Assembly (NCBI GenBank): GCA_963513935.1
Contig: OY740768.1
Location: 41,038,368-41,102,367 of the forward strand
Source: Aphrophora alni
Lineage: Eukaryota > Arthropoda > Insecta > Hemiptera > Aphrophoridae
DNA: 64,000 bases
Direction: 5' to 3'
Position 1 is the stretch's first letter. Each line of letters begins with the position of its first letter. The notes beneath the pieces were generated by a model that saw only the letters and a program-made list of their open reading frames with translations, ran no database searches and was not told where the DNA came from. Of the stretch, positions 23,799 to 64,000 are shown piece by piece. Position numbers and translations under genes: made by a program.

Positions 23799-24003
23799 GC
23801 AATCACACCAATGAAATTTTGGTTAAAATAATCCCACTTTCTTTCTTATGTGGTCTGTCTGTCTGTGAGAACAATGTGATGACAATGGACGACGTGATGA
23901 ACCACTGACAGACACATACAGTCATCAAAACACTGCTGTCACAGACAGACAGACCAGGAAAGAAAGTGGGATTCTCTTAAACAAAATTTCATTGGTGTAT
24001 TGC
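23799..24003. mobile_element. 205-bp MITE with ~60-bp inverted ends and TA target site
   Basis: The ends GCAATCACACCAATGAAATT and the inverted AATTTCATTGGTGTATTGC are flanked by TA on both sides (23797-23798, 24004-24005). The inverted arms continue through CCCACTTTCTTTC and GTCTGTCTGTCTG to about 60 bp, leaving a short centre near 23880-23935. This is a non-autonomous element of the Tc1/mariner type, judging from the TA target. Confidence 0.8.
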
Positions 24004-24009
24004 TACATG

Positions 24010-25716
24010 GTTTATGTCTTAGCTTAATAATTTTAGTTTATTATTTGTATCAATACATAACATTTTTGGAAAATGACAGTTAAAGATTAAAGAAGGTTCC
24101 CAAAACTATCTTAGTTAAATAATGAAGTTTTAGCATTCCAGTGCCATAGAAAGATGATGTCTAAATATGCCTTCTGTCTGTAACCTGTGTATCTATTTAA
24201 AAAGATTGTTTTCTTTAGTTAATACTGATACAATAGAGAAATTGCAAAATTGGTATTTTCTGTAGAATTGAATTCTAACTAACCCTGTCAACTTTCATTT
24301 ATTCCAACCACCATTTATTTTAAATGTGCCTTCCTTTCACCTTATCAGTTTGAAAAGGAATATTACAAAGAAAACCTTGTGTTCAGTACTTTTAAAGTAT
24401 TAGTACCAGTATGATTTATGCGGGAATGGGGGAAAGAAATATTTTTCACTAAGTTATGGTGTTGGAAATAAGAATTAAAAATGTATGTACAAAGATAATA
24501 TAGGCTTAGAAATGGCTTAGAAAAGGATATGAAAGTGGCAATGTTTTTGTAAAATCAGAAATTGCACTAGTTAATGTTCAATACTAAACCGCATACAATA
24601 TGAATGTCTTGTTATCCAGATATGGAAAAATGTTTGATTGATATGATCTAAGGAATTTTAATCAGAACCCTATTTATAGGAACTCTATAAATTTTATATT
24701 TATTATAACTCTACAATAACTCCAAGAATTTAAGTATTTAAAATATAATAAACTTAAACTATTGCCTTTTGATGCATTTTTAATTCAATTATCAATCACC
24801 AAGCCTTCAATAATACATTTTATTAAATCAGGCAGTTCAATTTGTTAAATAAATGATTCTATTTTTATTTTTTCAACCAGTATTTTATATATCTTTAAAA
24901 GTGTGAAAGATTTGCCATTAGCGTAATAAGTTTATCCGGTCTACATTAATTTAAAAAATCTTGAAGCACATATTGTGGACTTAAACTGTTGGAAATATAA
25001 TTTCAAGTTGTTTGAAGTCTCACAATACTGGTAATAACAGGCAACTTTAAATAAAACTCTAGTTTTAAGTAAATTTTCTTCCATTTAATGATACATGTAC
25101 ATTTAACAAAATATCTTAATTGTTCTAAGTATGTTTTTTTGTAATTTTTTTTTTAACACAACCTTGGTTTAATTATTAATAGTATAATTTGTAACAGGGT
25201 TTTTTAAAGATATGGGGTAGGTTATAGTTTGTTAATATTATTGATTTTTTAGTTATCATATTATTAGTTTATTTGAACATTTGCCATCATTTTTTTATAT
25301 AAAAATTAATACACAACATTTGAGAAGTATGAATCAACTCCCATTGCCAAGTGATAATCCTAGAAATATGACAAATGTGAAAAGGTAAATATATCCTAAT
25401 AGCATAGGGGCATATTGAAAACGGAAACTAGTAATCTATCAAAGGAACAAAAAGCGGTCTACAATATGTATTAGTTATGATATAAAAAAAAAAAAAGATA
25501 TCAAATGTCAAAAAAAACTATATAAAATAATATAACAGAGTGTATTGTGTTAATATGGTTTTATTTTAATTACTTTCTTACAAATTTTAGTATTTTTATA
25601 ATAAAATAAGGTACCAGTTGTATTTGTTAAGTTCTATAAATACAGGATATTAAAAGTGATGATCAAAATAATACCCTACAAAGAACCTAGTGCATGTTTG
25701 AAAGTTTAAACCTGTT
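24010..25716. other. Intergenic AT-rich sequence, nothing recognised
   Basis: No coding frame, repeat end or RNA gene is visible. Short homopolymer runs only. Confidence 0.4.
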
Positions 25717-25731
25717 TTTAATATTTCAGGA

Positions 25732-25967
25732 GTACTACTTGCTGGAGTAGTGGTTAGAATATTTATTTCAAGAGTGGTAGGTTCCATATTAAATCCCTAT
25801 GAAGCTGAAAACATTTAAGGTGTTGACTCAGTACTACGACAAAAATTGAGAAATTACAAATGGTAGGTAGCTAATATGCTAACCACATATGACCTGACTA
25901 AAAAGCCATGTTAGTAGTCCTAAGTTCTTCACATACTGTTGTACAACGAAGCTTAGCTTTAGTTTAG
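25732..25967 (+). mobile_element. tRNA-derived SINE with perfect 15-bp target duplication
   Basis: The insert is 236 bp and is flanked on both sides by TTTAATATTTCAGGA (25717-25731 and 25968-25982). Near its 5' end is a polymerase III A-box-like segment, TGGAGTAGTGGTTAGA, and about 30 bp further a decayed B box (GGTTCCA...AAATCC, with extra bases). This is the layout of a tRNA-related SINE mobilised by a LINE. The tail is not a clean poly(A). Confidence 0.65.
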
Positions 25968-25982
25968 TTTAATATTTCAGGA

Positions 25983-28904
25983 ACTTAATTTAATATTAAC
26001 ACAACACTTTAAAAATAATTGGTATAGCATATCTAATTGCTTCCAACATTTAACCTTTCAAATTATTTATTGGTTATGTACCAGAGGATTGTTATGTACA
26101 ATTGTTTTATAAAATATTTATCAAAGAAAATGGGCAGGCAAAGAAATTAGCATTAATGGATGCTAATTATTGATAATTATGCTAATTATGTATGTTGTAC
26201 CTAAAATTATTGGTAATTATTTCTATCAAATACTTTGTGTCACAAGTTTTGTCAAAGTTAGAGGTAAATTAGTTTACTTTACATGTACTTAAAACAATTC
26301 ATCAAGAGGTAAAAAATCAATAATTAATTAATGTAACTAGTCAAGAAAACATAAACATTATTACGTATAAAAAAAAAAATTCTTTATTTAAGACTTTACG
26401 TTTGATATACGATTGACTTTATTTGAAATTAATCCATCGTCATTTAAAGTTTACAGTTACACACTAGACAATTAATCTAAGGTTATTGAAATTATAAATA
26501 TATTTATAATATGAAGATAACAAGGAGTAATATTTATGTGTAAATCCCCTGAGGGTGTGTTATTATCACAATTATATATTATAACATATTACAATTATTA
26601 ATGTACAAACTTTAATTCTTAGTGCAATATATTTATCGTATAAGTACAATATGGTGTATCAAATTTTAAAACTCTATTATTTTGATAAAAATCGAAGAGT
26701 TTGTAACATGTAATCTAAATCAACTAGTTTTAACTTTAACTGTAACTAAAAGTTCTTCCGTGGTTCTCCTGAGATCTCTAGATCTGCACCACCAACATAA
26801 CAGAAAGTTTTTTTTATTATTATTATTTTATTTTTTTTATAGTGACTTTGTTGTTATAATTAATTACAAAGTGAGTTTTAAACTGCATGAGTGAGTTTAT
26901 GTGTTTCTAGTGTAAAGAGGAACTACAAACAAATGGTTTTAAAAGGTCACCATTTCGTAATTAATTTACAGATAATTTATATTATGAATATCAATCATGT
27001 TCAACGAATAGTAAAACCTAACTTTCTTGCTAAATATATTTGAAATAGAACTAAAGTATTGGCTAACAGGTGTATTGTTTAAAAAATTTTTAAAATATTT
27101 TGAAATTAAGTCTTTTTACGACTTTGTTTTTTAGTCACAACTCTTAGTTGTTATCAGTAAAACAATATTTGGGACAATTACATTTTAAAGCTGCACAAAA
27201 TGACCCACTGTTGTATTTTACAAAAAGTTAGCCTTGTAAAACATTTTTTTGTAATTTATTAATCAAGTTTTCTAGTTATCAAATTTATACAACAATTCGA
27301 AGAACCAAGAATATAGTATATCATGTTCTACCAATTCAAATGTTTACTAAAACACACACTTATATATATTTTTTAAATTTTCTATGGCTGAAGAAAGCCT
27401 ATGTTTGAATTATAACAATTTTAATATATGTTTCTATATATTTTTTAAGTTGTTTGGCTATCTATTTTTGTTTTCAAAATATTTGATATACAAAATACAT
27501 ATAAAAAAACTAATACTCCTAAAGGTAGGGCCAGTGGACATTTCATAATCTCAGGTGTAAACATTTCCATTTAGACGATTGCAATACCTAAAATTTGTAT
27601 AATAGAAATTCACTAATAATTTTGAATAAATATTCATTTATGGTAAACCTTCTTCTACCTTCCAGTGATTTAAATTCTTAAATAAAGCAGGATAAAATCA
27701 AATTATTAAAAAGTCAATATTTTAAATTCAACTATGTTATAAAATATTTATTATATGTGACATTGAGTTAGCAGTTATTGTATATTCTACTATGAGGAGG
27801 GGTGCAACTCAGATACTATTAATGGTGTGTGCAGCTGTAGCTCAATTCTAAAATGATTTTTCTTTACACTCTCAAAATTTGATTAAATTAAATAGTTATT
27901 TTGTTTAGTAGCCTAAATTCAAAACTTTATTTTAATACAAGAACATTAAGGTTAAATAAATATAAATTACTATTTTTTAGTAGAGTTTGCATTATCATAA
28001 TTTCAAAATAAAAACTAATGTGAAAAATCAGTAATTAACTTGTTTTAAATAACATATTTTACACACATTTTATCATCGAAATCAATTTAATGTATCAGAT
28101 CTGATCATCTTCTAAACATATGCTCTTAAACTTATGAACTTTTAATTACACTTGTAAAAAGATAACCTACTTATTTGATCTAAATGTTTCACAGTTATTT
28201 ATGCTGATCACACATTACTGGGTGCACTTTACTGGTGTTGGAATTAAAATAGTCTTAACAAAATTTAACACTGAAATGCACTTTTTCTTGTAGTGTGTTC
28301 AGTGACCTAACTTCTAGACAAAATTTTGATGATCATTTGACATACAAAAACTGTTGCTTTAGTTATTATAAATTTTACCTTAAGGCTAGGTATACATCAC
28401 TTCATAAAACAGCTGTTCTCAAATATTTGTTCCCTATATATCATAAAGATTATGTTTTATGTTATTCTTATATAATAAACAGGATTTCAGTGCTATATAC
28501 AATTTTATATTGAAACTAATTTTAATGGTGCTGATATTATAATTATTCTTATTTTAGTTTCTAAAAATACTTGAATAATGCTAACAGTAATAATCTTAAA
28601 TATGTAAAACATTATCACAAATTATATTAGCTGATGTATTATGTATGTAATTATTTGTGTTATTCTGTTCAAATTATAAATATTTTATAAAAATTTTATA
28701 TTGCAGTATATAAATTTCAACCTCTAAACTTACCCTTACAATTATCACTGCCTAGCAACTATCAAAATGTATTAACATAATATAGTGTAACAAACTCCCT
28801 TGAAAAGAATACCTTAATTTGTCCATTTAATGGTAAAACCTTTGATCTACTGATTGCAGTTTACATATCTTTAACAAAATAAGATATAATATTTAGACAA
28901 ACTG
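25983..28904. other. Intergenic sequence downstream of the Ly6 gene
   Basis: AT-rich DNA, which should include the 3'UTR of the minus-strand Ly6 gene at its right end. No other feature is visible. Confidence 0.4.
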
Positions 28905-57502
<28,598 letters not shown>

Positions 57503-57839
57503 GTCTGAAATTAAAAACAAAACATTAGTGACAGAATGTGATAAATATTGTGATCGATTATTTACAGTCATGGTAAAAAATTATTTTCACCTTATGTTTG
57601 GATCACTTTAGTTGAATTATCTGTAATGAGCGGATAAATATTGTTTATTAATGAGCTATAAGTAGGCCTATCAGAAAAAATACAGTTAATATCGTAACAG
57701 AAAAAGAAGAAAAAACAGATAATTTGAACAGACAGATAAATTGAATTACGTGTATTCGTCAAGAGATAGTGATTATTCTATTGGTGATCGCACAAAATAA
57801 TGTCCATACATTGTGGTGTTGACGTAAAAGAAATTTCAT

Positions 57840-57975
57840 TATCTACTTGCATGGCCGCCGCGGTAGATGTACTATCGCCGTCGATGACGCGCTTAGAGAG
57901 AAAAAATATTTAACGAGTTATTAAATACTTAACTAACGTTGGACGAACCGGGCTTCAGCCATTAAAAATTTAGCT
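57840..57975 (-). promoter_or_regulatory. CpG-rich patch upstream of the Ly6 start exon (tentative promoter)
   Basis: A patch with many CpG dinucleotides (GCCGCCGCGGTAG, CGCCGTCGATGACGCGC) stands out from the AT-rich surroundings, about 350 bp upstream of the minus-strand start exon. Such a patch could be a promoter or an untranslated first exon. No TATA box or certain donor was found, so it is a guess from position and composition. Confidence 0.25.
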
Positions 57976-60860
57976 ATTCGTTTGTAATCTACAACTCATT
58001 TTTAAATGAAACAGTATGTGTTTATTTGAAGGTACAACCTATTTATAAACGTTTGATAGGCCCTATGTTTAGTTGTATATTGTCTGTATTGTCTGTTGTC
58101 TCCATTAAACAATTGCCTAGTCCGAGTTACATGTTTCCTTCTAACAGAATAAACTATTAATCTGGGCGAGTACTTAAGTAGGCCTATGCTGTTTTTAGTT
58201 TCTGATTTTCCATTTTTTATAATATAATCTACATATTTTTAGGTAGGAACAATTATGGCCTCCCAATATACAATGTTATCACTCTCATATGAATAACATA
58301 ACTGATTCAAATATCTGTTAGGTCTGTTTTTTATAACACTGTTTATTGCGTACTTATCATTACTGCGTTGTTCAACATTTATAACAGCAGTTTGGCTAAA
58401 AAATCTGAATCGTTGTAAAAATACAAAGTTGTTTATGGTGGCTGTGGGCATATGGAGGTATAATTTAAAATTTAAATTTAAAAAACTTCCTACAGTTTAA
58501 GAAGACAGCAGATAATTATTATGAACTCTACTATAGTTTGCAACATTCATTTTTATTCCTTGTGGCGTAAAAAAACTTACTTTTTGAAAATGTAATAGGT
58601 CCAAAGAAACTAAGTTTTAAATTATAGAACGATTTTGCCTTGCCTTCAAAATTTGGGTTATTCGGGAGTAATTCACAAATTTTAAATGGTAACTCCCATT
58701 GAATAATGCTTCAATTTGAAGAGAATAATTAGTGAAGGAAAACTGTGAAAACTGGAGGTCTTACGATATAAAAAAAACCAACTAATTGAATTTTAAAATA
58801 TTTTGAAGTATTTCTGTTACTTACTTGAGCTTAAAAGGAGTTTAGTTTCAATTGAGGCCGCTAAATTTGAGGTGTGTGAGGAAGATTGTGCAATGTTTAT
58901 GCACCGTTTAATTTATATTCACTCTTCAAAAATTTAGACGAAGAAACAGGACTTTTAGGACACATGGTGTATATATGGGTGGAACATATTCTGTTACTCT
59001 GGCGCCAATAATAACTCTTCAGAAGAAATTTATTCCTACACAATTAGAAAAGCCACTATTTAGATTTCTGATAATATTACCTTTTAAGTGTTTCGTACGT
59101 TTACAAAGTATTAAATAATTTCTTCATATTCAGCGGAAATAATACATAATAAATATAAAACACATCTATGAAATCGTACATGTTTTTCAATTCCAAAATT
59201 TACCACAACTGGTTATACAAAATTTTATTAATTTGTTGCGCCTACAATATTTAATCAAATTCCGGCAAAAAATACTACAAAGTGCAGAGTTGAACGCGTT
59301 TTTAACGTCAATAAAAGCATGGATATTTAGTTTAGATGTGGACCTTTTAGTTACAATTTGAAGATAAATATTTTTCATATTGTGTAGTGAATGTTATGTG
59401 TAAAGTTAATAATTGTAAACATGTCCTTGCATGTGTGTGGGAAGATATATCCTCGTATTGTATTACCAGATTAGAGACTAGCTGCCATTTATTTATTAAG
59501 AAAAAACAATTATATCAGATTTAAGGAAATAAGTTAAAAGAATTTATTGTCCGACAATTTTCCAAGTATTTAAAACAAATTTTATTTTTATTTCGATCTA
59601 ATCTTATTACAGGCATATACTTTTTGAGGGTTACATTGTAAGTCAATGGCTTATATTTCAGTGATTAATTTTTTTAAATGAAATATGTTTAAAATGTATA
59701 TATAACCTATATATACGTATGTATATCGTATTGTTGTTATTTATATTATAATTGCAGAGATTGTTTTTACTTTTTAATTAATTGTACAACTGTTATTATT
59801 TTAATTTATAGTAGAGGACTCACTAATATAGCCTAAATAAAAATTATTCTATTCTATATTTCAGTAAAAATGCTATAATAGCTAGGATTGGGGGATATTT
59901 CATAGTCCTGGACTCAGATGAAGGAGGTCAAGATAGTTGGAACGTCTCTACTAGAAATCTCCCAATAAAACACAAAGATTTATTCCTTTAGGATTAAAAC
60001 TAAACACACCCTTACAGTCAAAAGATAAAAATAATTTGACTACAAATCAAAATGACTATCACACAGTCAATAGTGATTTTTCTCTCCACCACGGGGGTTT
60101 CGGCTATTCAGACATTATCAAATTATGCTGAAATTTGTCCGTTATCATAAATTAATTATAAAAGAAAAAACATATACACTCGTAGTACATAACACTGATA
60201 CAAACACTGAAGAGAGCCGTATTTGAAGAGAAAAATCACTATTCACTATTGTAATGTTAAGTCAATTTAATTTAATTAATATCAATAGTCGGATTGGCGA
60301 TAACAAAAATGTACGAAAAGTGACAAATAAAAATTGCAAACAACACAAAAATAAACAGTGCAAAAATATTGCACTAACTTTCTCGCACACCGACTCACAG
60401 AACTAAATAATAACAAAACATAATATTCATCGCTATTTACCAAAGTACAGTATGCCTCTTTACTACCTGTAGACTACATGAGAAAGAAATTAATGGAATT
60501 TTCATTATTATACTGCGGAATCTTTCCGCTTGAATTTTTATGGGGAAAAGGTATTATAGAAGAGTTTGTCTGCGTTCTCTTGTGCTATAAAATCGTTCTA
60601 AGCGTAAATTTGTTGAAATCCAATTTTTAAAGACAGCGGTCAAGAATAATTCATGATGAATGCATTATTTATTTTTTATTTGCTATTTGGCATACTCATG
60701 TATAACATTAATCCACAGATATTACCAAAATTTCACAAAAATCCCTAGAACTAATTTTTAAAAGAAAATCGATGATTTGTTGTTGTTTTACAGATAACTC
60801 TCGAATAGAAATTTTTGAGGATATGACGAATAATCACTGTGGGTTAAACTGTACGAGGCC
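57976..60860. other. Intergenic sequence right of the Ly6 gene
   Basis: AT-rich. At 58580-58800 blocks resemble the composite MITE arms loosely (TTCAAAATTTGGG, TTTTAAATGGTAACTCCCATT). At 60067-60084 and 60226-60250 a short inverted pair (CAATAGTGATTTTTCTCT) encloses about 140 bp. A minus-strand frame at 58239-58451 has no known domain. Nothing firmer is visible. Confidence 0.35.
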
Positions 60861-60866
60861 ATGTAC

Positions 60867-61288
60867 CACTGGGGTTCAGTAACATTTCGTCCCGCTGCCA
60901 ATTTCCTAGAAAAAAAGGAACATTTCGTCCCGCTCGAAGAATGTGTATATTTTACTTGTTAGTAAGGTAATATATTTCTCTTTTTTTCCTGTTGGGGAGA
61001 CAAAATGTATTAAATCGAATAAATTTAAAAGTATTTTATCTAGTTTTACCAAATTCGTTAAAAACAATTTCATACGAGAAGTGTTATTACTATTAACATA
61101 ATTTTAAAATTTGTAAAAACAATATTATTTATTACATTATATTATAACCTAACCCAACCTAACCTAACCTAGCGTATGTGCCAGGACGAGATGTTACTAG
61201 TGGGCAAGTAGAGAGTTCATCCCCAACCCACGCTCGTTGAATCGGGACAAGATGTTACCGGGACGAAATGTTACGACACCACCACTGG
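60867..61288. mobile_element. Possible MITE with five copies of a 16-bp motif
   Basis: The motif GTAACATTTCGTCCCG occurs at 60879 and, slightly changed, at 60919. Its inverse (CGGGACGAAATGTTAC or one- to two-base variants) occurs at 61182, 61243 and 61259. The outer parts carry CCACTGG in inverted form (about 60867 and 61283). This is the layout of a non-autonomous DNA transposon with sub-terminal repeats. A clean target duplication was not found. Confidence 0.5.
61146..61170. repeat. Short AACCT (insect telomere-type) repeat
   Basis: Five units of AACCT, one with a change, inside the possible MITE at 60867-61288. The unit is a permutation of the common insect telomere repeat CCTAA/TTAGG, but the run is too short to imply a former telomere. 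Confidence 0.7.
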
Positions 61289-62593
61289 TAACTGAGGTTT
61301 AAGAATAACTGTGTTTTATTAATGTAGAAAAGGTCGCCTATTGTTATGATACGAAGGACTTGTCCAGTTGCCTAATGGCAATTTTACAGTTAAAGTATTT
61401 TAAACCTAGGTTATCCGGATTAACATGCAAAGATAACCTAACATAACTTAACAGTAACAGCTAACTAAATAAATACTATAGTAGTGTAACATTTTTTTTC
61501 TATTACTTGCTATTTATTATAAGTATTACTGAAAGGGGGAAATAATTAATCGCTTAGGTTAGGTTTACACATATCTAACACAATATATTTTAAACCCTTT
61601 TCTGAAATAAAATTCGTAAAAGAACTTATTCTATGGATAGCCATGTTGGTAGTTGGACTTACAAACAAGAAATGACCCTTACACAACTGAACGAGGATAT
61701 CGTTACAGGAAGTTTATATGACCACATGTTCACAAATGGGATAGACAGAACAAGGTGCGACTCTTTCGCAGGTACGCAGATGGCCTCGTGCAGTTTCGTT
61801 TTATTTAGATCTTTATATTTGGATAAATTAAAACAAAATCGTTACAACCAATTTTGAATTAGGCATTTTTAGTTTGGATTTTATAACAGCTGCCCCCAAA
61901 TTGACGTTATCGAAAAATGCCTAGTTATAAGCTTAGCAAAATAAATCTATATACCAAATTTGATCAAAATTGGTCTACAAGTTAGGACTAGAACAGACAC
62001 CTTTCCAAAAACCACTTTTGAGGTTCAAACGATCGCAAAACGGATATATCTCCAAAAAACTCAATATCAATTTGTAGACTTATCACAAAACTTTCATTTT
62101 AGGGAAAGTTCGGTTAATAACGCCACCAATTCAAATTTCATGGTTTAGTCATGTATCTTCTAGCACTACTATTATTTGGGAATAGAATATCGATACTCAC
62201 TTATGTAACCTGATAGCTATCCAAAAGTTTTTGTTTTAAAATTTGTCATTCCAGCTAAAATCAAACTAATTTTTAAAATGGATGCACACGGTATTATTTA
62301 CCTAACACGAGGGCAGTAGCGCCATCACTTGAGTACAATAACACATATTCAATTGTGTTTGTGTATGTTAAACAGTATTTTTTTTCAAAATTTATATTTT
62401 TTATAATAACTTTATTTAAATTTACATTCATTCAAAATATGAAGTGACAATTTTTTACTGTATTCTATCATATAAACATTAAATAATTCAGATTACACAA
62501 ATTGGCTTAACCTACATCTAACAATGTTAGGATTTTAAAAGTAATACGAACAATCTAATGGGCCTAGGCTAAAATAAACTCAATGTGCTAATC
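61289..62593. other. Intergenic sequence with an unrecognised frame
   Basis: The plus-strand frame 61633-61857 (contains VGSWTYKQEMTLTQLNEDIV) has no domain I can name. At 61950-62100 is a segment like the dispersed repeats in the Ly6 intron (CAAATTTGATCAAAATTGG, AAAACGGATATATC). No gene is supported. Confidence 0.3.
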
Positions 62594-63581
62594 TTAAATG
62601 TAGTCTGACAGGTGAACACATCTTTCATCCCATAGGGTACATAGACCACAATTTAAAATATTTCCTCCTGCACAATTTTCGTCTTCAATACACTGAAGCC
62701 ATGGTTCATTCCATTTTGGGTCAAAGTAGAAAAGACCACAGTCCCCACAGTGCATTTCGTCATTTTTATCAACTTTGTCTTTTTTTTTCGTTTGTTTCGT
62801 TTTCTTGGTCACCGTTTTCGTGGCCTGCTTCATAGACACACTGCCTGAAAAAAGTTCTCGATTGACAATCGGTCGCCTTGACATTAAGAGAACCACAAGG
62901 GTTACTTCTGCTTTTATTAATCTTTGGACTTTGAATTAGTGTGCGAACAGATGAGGGTAATGATAACTGAATATTTGTTTCAGAAGACCTGTAAGCAGGT
63001 GTCAGAGCTGTTGTCTTCAATAGTACGTTCCAAGACGTCACTGAGAGCAAGGCAGAATCCGGAATTATCTGAGGATTGTAGGTATAGATTCCTGCTACTT
63101 TGAAAACCGACATTGTATTGTTGGTGTAACAGCTTGAAACTAAGCATGCGTAAACAGTTTTCCTAACTGGAGTTTTCTCAAAGGTCTTCCTGGATTTTTC
63201 TTCTTAAGTCATCAACTGCTTTATTCCAGTACACATTTAATGGCTTGAAAAAACTTCTATCTAACCTGGTTAGATCTTTCCTGGTAGAAGTTCGTAGCTG
63301 CAGTGACCAGGAAAGCAGAAAAATTGAATATCTAAACTGTCAGCAACGTCCAACACTGATACGTCTAAATGACTACGGTGTTTGTCAATAATCATAAGTG
63401 CTTTACTAAGAAGACGGTTCCTGTTAAAATGCCTCATAAAGTTACAAAACTCTTCTTTTTTACCCTTTAGTGTCGTTGAGAAAATGCTCCCATTGGGAAG
63501 ATTATCACCAAATTCTTTCTCAGCATATTTCCCTTTGTAAAGAATCATTGGCCAATACTTTATTAAATTAAAACACCACAA
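62594..63581 (-). pseudogene. Pogo-like (DDE_1) transposase, 3' half, with C-terminal zinc finger
   Basis: Minus-strand pieces in order: 63270-63581 carries part of the DDE_1 catalytic domain, with LLSKALMIIDKHRSHLDVSV (the LxxxDxHxSH motif keeping the catalytic D) and IQFFCFPGHCSYELLPGKI (compare the CFPPHTTHxLQPLD motif). After a frameshift NVYWNKAVDDLRRKIQEDL follows, then from 63113 FKVAGIYTYNPQIIPDSALL and SSETNIQLSLPSSVRTL. The last part, 62594-62896, has a cysteine-rich finger (MHCGDCGLFYFDPKWNEPWL, then QCIEDENCAGG), a PHD-like layout seen at the end of many insect pogo-like proteins. At least three frame breaks make it inactive. The 5' half is missing. Confidence 0.75.
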
Positions 63582-64000
63582 AAACAGAGAGAATATTAGT
63601 TCCCTGCTGGGAGAGCTAAAACTATTCTATTGCAATAAATCAAAACTTGCAATTTCACTGAATGGTCAATTGCTGCTGATTAATTTACAACCCAATTTCC
63701 AATCCTATTTTACGTATTGTGTGCCAAATCACTCAAGTTGTCATTTTCGAGAACTTAACAGTGTTTGAGATACAGATCCCCGTGTATTACGAGTTCCTTC
63801 AATGTACTTGAGATCCCATTACGATCGCATTAAGAAACCTCCTAGCCTACATTTGTTAGGTTTATATCATGATATTTTTGTATTTTAAAGAGAAATGCTT
63901 ATTTATCTTCCTCTTTTGAATCATTTTATTACGATATGGCGTACAGACCCTAAAACCTACATTACAGTTCTAGCAATTAAAATTCTAAACACCTTTTAAT
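63582..64000. other. Right edge, nothing recognised
   Basis: No further transposase sequence is visible upstream of the pogo-like piece, and no other feature can be supported. Confidence 0.35.

Overview
This is AT-rich animal nuclear DNA, most likely from an insect with a large, transposon-filled genome. The evidence is spliced genes with GT-AG introns, a copine gene and a ten-cysteine Ly6 gene of the quiver/sleepless type, an AACCT-type (insect telomere-like) repeat, and many decayed LINE, pogo/Tigger, mariner, hAT and MITE copies. No bacterial, plasmid or CRISPR structure is present. The species cannot be fixed from the sequence.

Two host genes can be built by splicing, both on the minus strand. 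(1) A copine gene enters from the right. Its start-codon exon is at 14934-15016 and its second coding exon at 1537-1678; the rest lies off the left edge. The 13.3-kb intron between them holds an internally deleted Tigger element (434-1449 lies just past the second exon), a MITE, a Tigger 5' fragment, LINE fragments, a 550-bp near-perfect hairpin, a hAT-like fragment and a mariner fragment. (2) A complete 171-residue Ly6/uPAR-type GPI-anchored protein is built from four exons: 57418-57502, 34136-34315, 31709-31823 and 28905-29040. All three splice phases match and there are ten cysteines. Its first intron is 23.1 kb.

The most striking structure lies in that first intron. A degenerate RTE-like LINE (about 43050-55010, plus strand) is interrupted by a 9-kb tandem array (44709-53700). 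The array is made only from two pieces of the LINE's own reverse-transcriptase region: a 127-bp module A (46 copies) and a 105-bp module B (30 copies), which account for all 8992 bp. Two consecutive 2215-bp higher-order units (9 B + 10 A each) carry the same private variants at the same offsets, so the array is a satellite apparently born inside a retrotransposon and still homogenising. A TA-flanked MITE has also landed in the LINE's 3' part.

The region 15.1-28.9 kb, between the two genes, contains a pogo-like transposase fragment, a composite long-TIR MITE with three copies of a roughly 285-bp arm, a small TA-flanked MITE and a tRNA-type SINE with a perfect 15-bp target-site duplication. The region right of 57.5 kb contains a CpG-rich patch that could be the Ly6 promoter, a MITE-like cluster of a 16-bp motif (GTAACATTTCGTCCCG and variants) and, at the right end, a frameshifted pogo-like transposase with a C-terminal zinc finger. 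The rest is AT-rich sequence in which no gene is visible.
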